Positions 50,819 to 52,657 of a stretch of DNA of 52,657 bases are shown here, in pieces; within the stretch, counting starts at the first letter, position 1, and each line of letters begins with the position of its first letter. The position numbers and the translations under genes are program-made. The notes below the pieces were generated by a model. That model did no database searches. It saw only the letters and a list, made by a program, of their open reading frames with translations, and was not told the DNA's origin. Source of the DNA: Bacteroidia bacterium (GTDB lineage Bacteria > Bacteroidota > Bacteroidia > Bacteroidales > VadinHA17); NCBI GenBank assembly GCA_026391555.1, contig JAPLEB010000072.1, positions 1 through 52,657 on the forward strand, given 5' to 3'.

Positions 50819-51150
50819 GGCTATAATAAAGAGGACTTCATGTGGCATAGCCTGTCCCGCTTTGGCGGGATAGTGCCAGGCATGAAGTCTCACGTTGCTC
50901 TAAATCCGTTCACCTGACGTATTTATATGCACTTACAACCGTTATTCGGGTTCCATGAGCAGCCAAATTTCAGGTCGGGTTGTTGGCTTTTGGGTAATAT
51001 GTTGGTGTTCTTTTACATTTTCATTTGTTTCAGACTACTTTTTTCCGGTTAGATGTTTGGGACAGAAAATTTCCGTGGTCGCCGGTACCGGCTTAAATCA
51101 TATTAAAAATTATGGACTAAAAAAGGTTATTGGACAAACTGCCGTTATGG
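50819..51150 (+). repeat. 332-bp cassette-junction repeat, copy 2
   Basis: Same length and order as 43949-44280. The hairpin here is better preserved: GACTTCATG (50834-50842) pairs exactly with CATGAAGTC (50881-50889) around TCCCGCTTTGGCGGGA. The IS right-end remnant spans 51028-51143 and is followed by core GTTATGG (51144). The two copies flank a 6.5-kb segment. Confidence 0.8.
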
Positions 51151-51217
51151 GCAAGCCACTGAATACAAGACAGTTTCGTTCTTGATGATTAAAAACATTC
51201 TACTCTTAGAAAGATGA

Positions 51218-51259
51218 ATCATGACTTGACAATTTGGTGCTTTCTATCGGGACTTTGCC
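51218..51259 (+). repeat. 42-bp dispersed repeat, copy 2
   Basis: Aligns with 45206-45247 without gaps, best at both ends. It lies in the 730-bp gap between the NYN gene and abiEi. Confidence 0.6.
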
Positions 51260-51295
51260 CACGCGTAAAAATTTAAAAATTCAACCAGCCGCACA

Positions 51296-51360
51296 AATGG
51301 CACATTTGCTTTTGCCCCGACACACGTAACCAACGCTTCGGCAAAAGCCAAAGAGCCATT
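51296..51360. repeat. Conserved-loop hairpin element, copy 3
   Basis: Arms of about 20 nt (AATGGC...TTTTGCC and GGCAAAA...GCCATT) enclose a loop with CACACGTAACCAACG, related to the loops at 32629 and 43847. The stem sequence differs from copies 1 and 2 but remains paired. CGTTATT follows 5 nt downstream. Confidence 0.6.
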
Positions 51361-51400
51361 TTTTCGTAACGTTATTAAAATTATATTTCATATCATATCG

Positions 51401-51417
51401 GTCAGGTTTATCCTGAC
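51401..51417. promoter_or_regulatory. Candidate AbiEi operator, distal
   Basis: GTCAGGTTTATCCTGAC, an inverted repeat with 6-bp arms, nearly identical to the site at 51488. It lies 97 nt upstream of abiEi. Confidence 0.6.
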
Positions 51418-51487
51418 AAATCCGCTACAAATAATAAATTTAATGATCACAAAAGTCAATTAATCAAATATCTTTTGTATCATTGCA

Positions 51488-51504
51488 GTCAGGTTTAACC
51501 TGAC
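51488..51504. promoter_or_regulatory. Candidate AbiEi operator, proximal
   Basis: GTCAGGTTTAACCTGAC has 8-bp perfect arms and ends 9 nt before the abiEi ATG. AbiEi antitoxins are known to repress their own operon by binding inverted repeats, which fits the paired sites. Confidence 0.65.
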
Positions 51505-51513
51505 ATATTTACT

Positions 51514-52335
51514 ATGAAGAATAAATATATTTCAAAACAATCCAATGAACTTCTTTCCTGGCTCAGAGGAAAGGACATGTCTTGTTTTAATTATAAAGAA
51601 GCTTTTAAAGCACTTCCCGGCTCAAAAGAGAGTGCAGTCAGAGAATTACTTAGTGATATGACAAAAAGGGGACTTCTGATGAGATTGAAAGAAGGCAAAT
51701 ACTTCATCATACCTTATGAACAGGAGTCAGGCTCATTTATGCCGGACTGGCATCTGGCAGCTGAATGTCTTGTTGGCGGAAATAATTATTATATAGGTTA
51801 TTATTCTGCTTTGGAAATTCTTGATCTAATAACTCAACCTTCCTTAAAAGAGCAGGTTGTTGTTTCGAAGCAAATGAGACCTTCAATTATCAATATTAAA
51901 AATGTTCCTTTCCAGTTTATTTTCCATAATGAGAATCATTTCTTCGGTTATAGAAAAACATGGATTGACAGTTATAATAAAGTAATTTGTTCTGATCTTG
52001 AAAAAACAATAATCGATTGCCTCTTTAATCCTGGTTATGCAGGTGGTATTGTTGAGATTGCAAGGGCTATTTATGTTTCGAAAGATCAAATCAATTTCAA
52101 AAGATTAATGGAGTATATAAAGAGATTCAATTCTCAGGCTGTAATAAAAAGAATGGGGTTTCTTCTCGAATTACTTGAAATAAAGAATAATAGCATTATT
52201 GAACTACAACAATTGAAAACAGCTTCTTATGTTTTACTGGATACAGAACTACCAAAAACTGGGAAAATGATCAGTAGATGGAGTATTCAACAGAATCTGG
52301 AAGCTGAAACTATAAAATCGGCCATTTATACATGA
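51514..52335 (+). CDS. abiEi: AbiEi-family antitoxin/repressor (type IV toxin-antitoxin)
   Basis: This 273-residue protein has an N-terminal winged helix (about 15-65; ESAVRELLSDMTKRGLLMRLKE) and the AbiEi C-terminal domain (YYIGYYSALEILDL, CSDLEKTIIDCLFNPGYAGG). AbiEi neutralises the AbiEii nucleotidyltransferase indirectly and represses the operon. Two 17-bp palindromes lie in the upstream region. It overlaps abiEii by 4 nt (ATGA). Confidence 0.85.
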   Translation: MKNKYISKQSNELLSWLRGKDMSCFNYKEAFKALPGSKESAVRELLSDMTKRGLLMRLKEGKYFIIPYEQESGSFMPDWHLAAECLVGGNNYYIGYYSALEILDLITQPSLKEQVVVSKQMRPSIINIKNVPFQFIFHNENHFFGYRKTWIDSYNKVICSDLEKTIIDCLFNPGYAGGIVEIARAIYVSKDQINFKRLMEYIKRFNSQAVIKRMGFLLELLEIKNNSIIELQQLKTASYVLLDTELPKTGKMISRWSIQQNLEAETIKSAIYT

Positions 52336-52657
52336 TCAAACCTGGAGAAATACAGCAAAAAGCAAGAGAAGCCGGAGTCCGTGACCATCAGATAGAAAAA
52401 GACTATGTCCTGTCATGGATACTGAAAGGAATTGCTCAAAATGAGAATCTTTCAAAAGTGCTTGTTTTCAAAGGAGGAACTGTACTTAAGAAATTCTATT
52501 TTGAAGATTACCGATATTCTGAAGATATTGATTTTACATTACTTGATTATAGTATTTCTAATGAACAGATTTTTGAATGGTTCAAACAAATATTTGAATA
52601 CGTTCGCGAGGAGGCAAATATCCCATTGGAAATCATTGACAACAACGAACATGAAGG
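52332..52657 (+). CDS. abiEii: AbiEii-family nucleotidyltransferase toxin (partial, cut by window edge)
   Basis: The visible 108 residues begin MIKPGEIQQKAREAGV and contain VFKGGTVLKK (GG motif) and YSEDIDFTL (D-x-D catalytic motif) of the DUF1814/AbiEii nucleotidyltransferase family. AbiEii-type toxins modify tRNA or use NTPs to stop growth during phage infection. The C-terminus lies beyond the window. Confidence 0.85.
   Translation, partial: MIKPGEIQQKAREAGVRDHQIEKDYVLSWILKGIAQNENLSKVLVFKGGTVLKKFYFEDYRYSEDIDFTLLDYSISNEQIFEWFKQIFEYVREEANIPLEIIDNNEHE

Noticed and set aside
50955-51185. 76-aa plus-strand frame over the second 332-bp repeat
   Set aside because: Its reading frame runs over the IS right-end remnant and junction repeat; nothing protein-like is seen.

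Overview
The window looks like chromosome from an anaerobic, fermentative member of the Bacteroidota, probably near Bacteroidales/Marinilabiliales. I infer this from the gene complement, the AT-rich DNA, the near absence of Shine-Dalgarno sites, several matches to the Bacteroidota -7 promoter element TAnnTTTG, four-helix-bundle and YwqK-like proteins, and heptanucleotide tandem repeats. No rRNA, tRNA or CRISPR array was seen.

Region 1 (1-16.2 kb) is a hydrogen-metabolism locus. On the minus strand, rex-hypF-hypC-hypD (hypD is cut by the window edge) encode the redox sensor Rex and [NiFe] maturation proteins. Divergently, about 19 tightly packed plus-strand genes encode a group 4, Mbh-type, membrane-bound [NiFe] hydrogenase. 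It has all four nickel-binding cysteines, a complete Mrp Na+/H+ antiporter module, two large antiporter-like subunits, a maturation protease and a small zinc-ribbon protein. The first two genes are unusual for this complex: they are sulfhydrogenase-like HydB/HydG subunits (Fe-S protein plus FAD/NAD(P)-binding, 2Fe-2S reductase). This suggests that NAD(P)H electrons feed a Na+-translocating H2-evolving complex. An 18-bp Rex-like palindrome lies at each end of the divergent intergenic region.

Region 2 (16.2-32.2 kb) is housekeeping: transketolase, a DEDDy exonuclease, uridine kinase, mannose-6-phosphate isomerase, a lipoprotein, EngB, PRPP synthetase, L25, peptidyl-tRNA hydrolase, an S4 protein, an acyltransferase, an SDR, a double VOC protein, a lipoprotein dipeptidase and a SulP transporter fused to a beta-carbonic anhydrase.

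Region 3 (32.6-43.8 kb) is a type I restriction-modification island: HsdM, HsdR, a full HsdS, an extra single-TRD HsdS, DinD, a metallophosphoesterase, DUF3800, an unknown protein, a four-helix-bundle gene nested in repeats and a YgjP-like metalloprotease. Heptanucleotide and G-rich palindromic repeats have entered or terminate coding regions here.

Region 4 (43.8-52.7 kb) is the most striking. Four consecutive plus-strand modules (PIN toxin plus antitoxin, a membrane protein, an MDR oxidoreductase, a NYN-domain nuclease) each begin with a GTTRNNN-type core and end with its reverse complement, as integron gene cassettes do. At least one intervening site folds like attC. An IS1182-like element and two solo copies of its right end sit inside these sites, always 2 nt from the core. 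No integron integrase is visible. A truncated tyrosine recombinase fragment and an AbiE toxin-antitoxin system with two palindromic operators complete the region. I read it as an integrase-less, attC-like cassette array in Bacteroidota.
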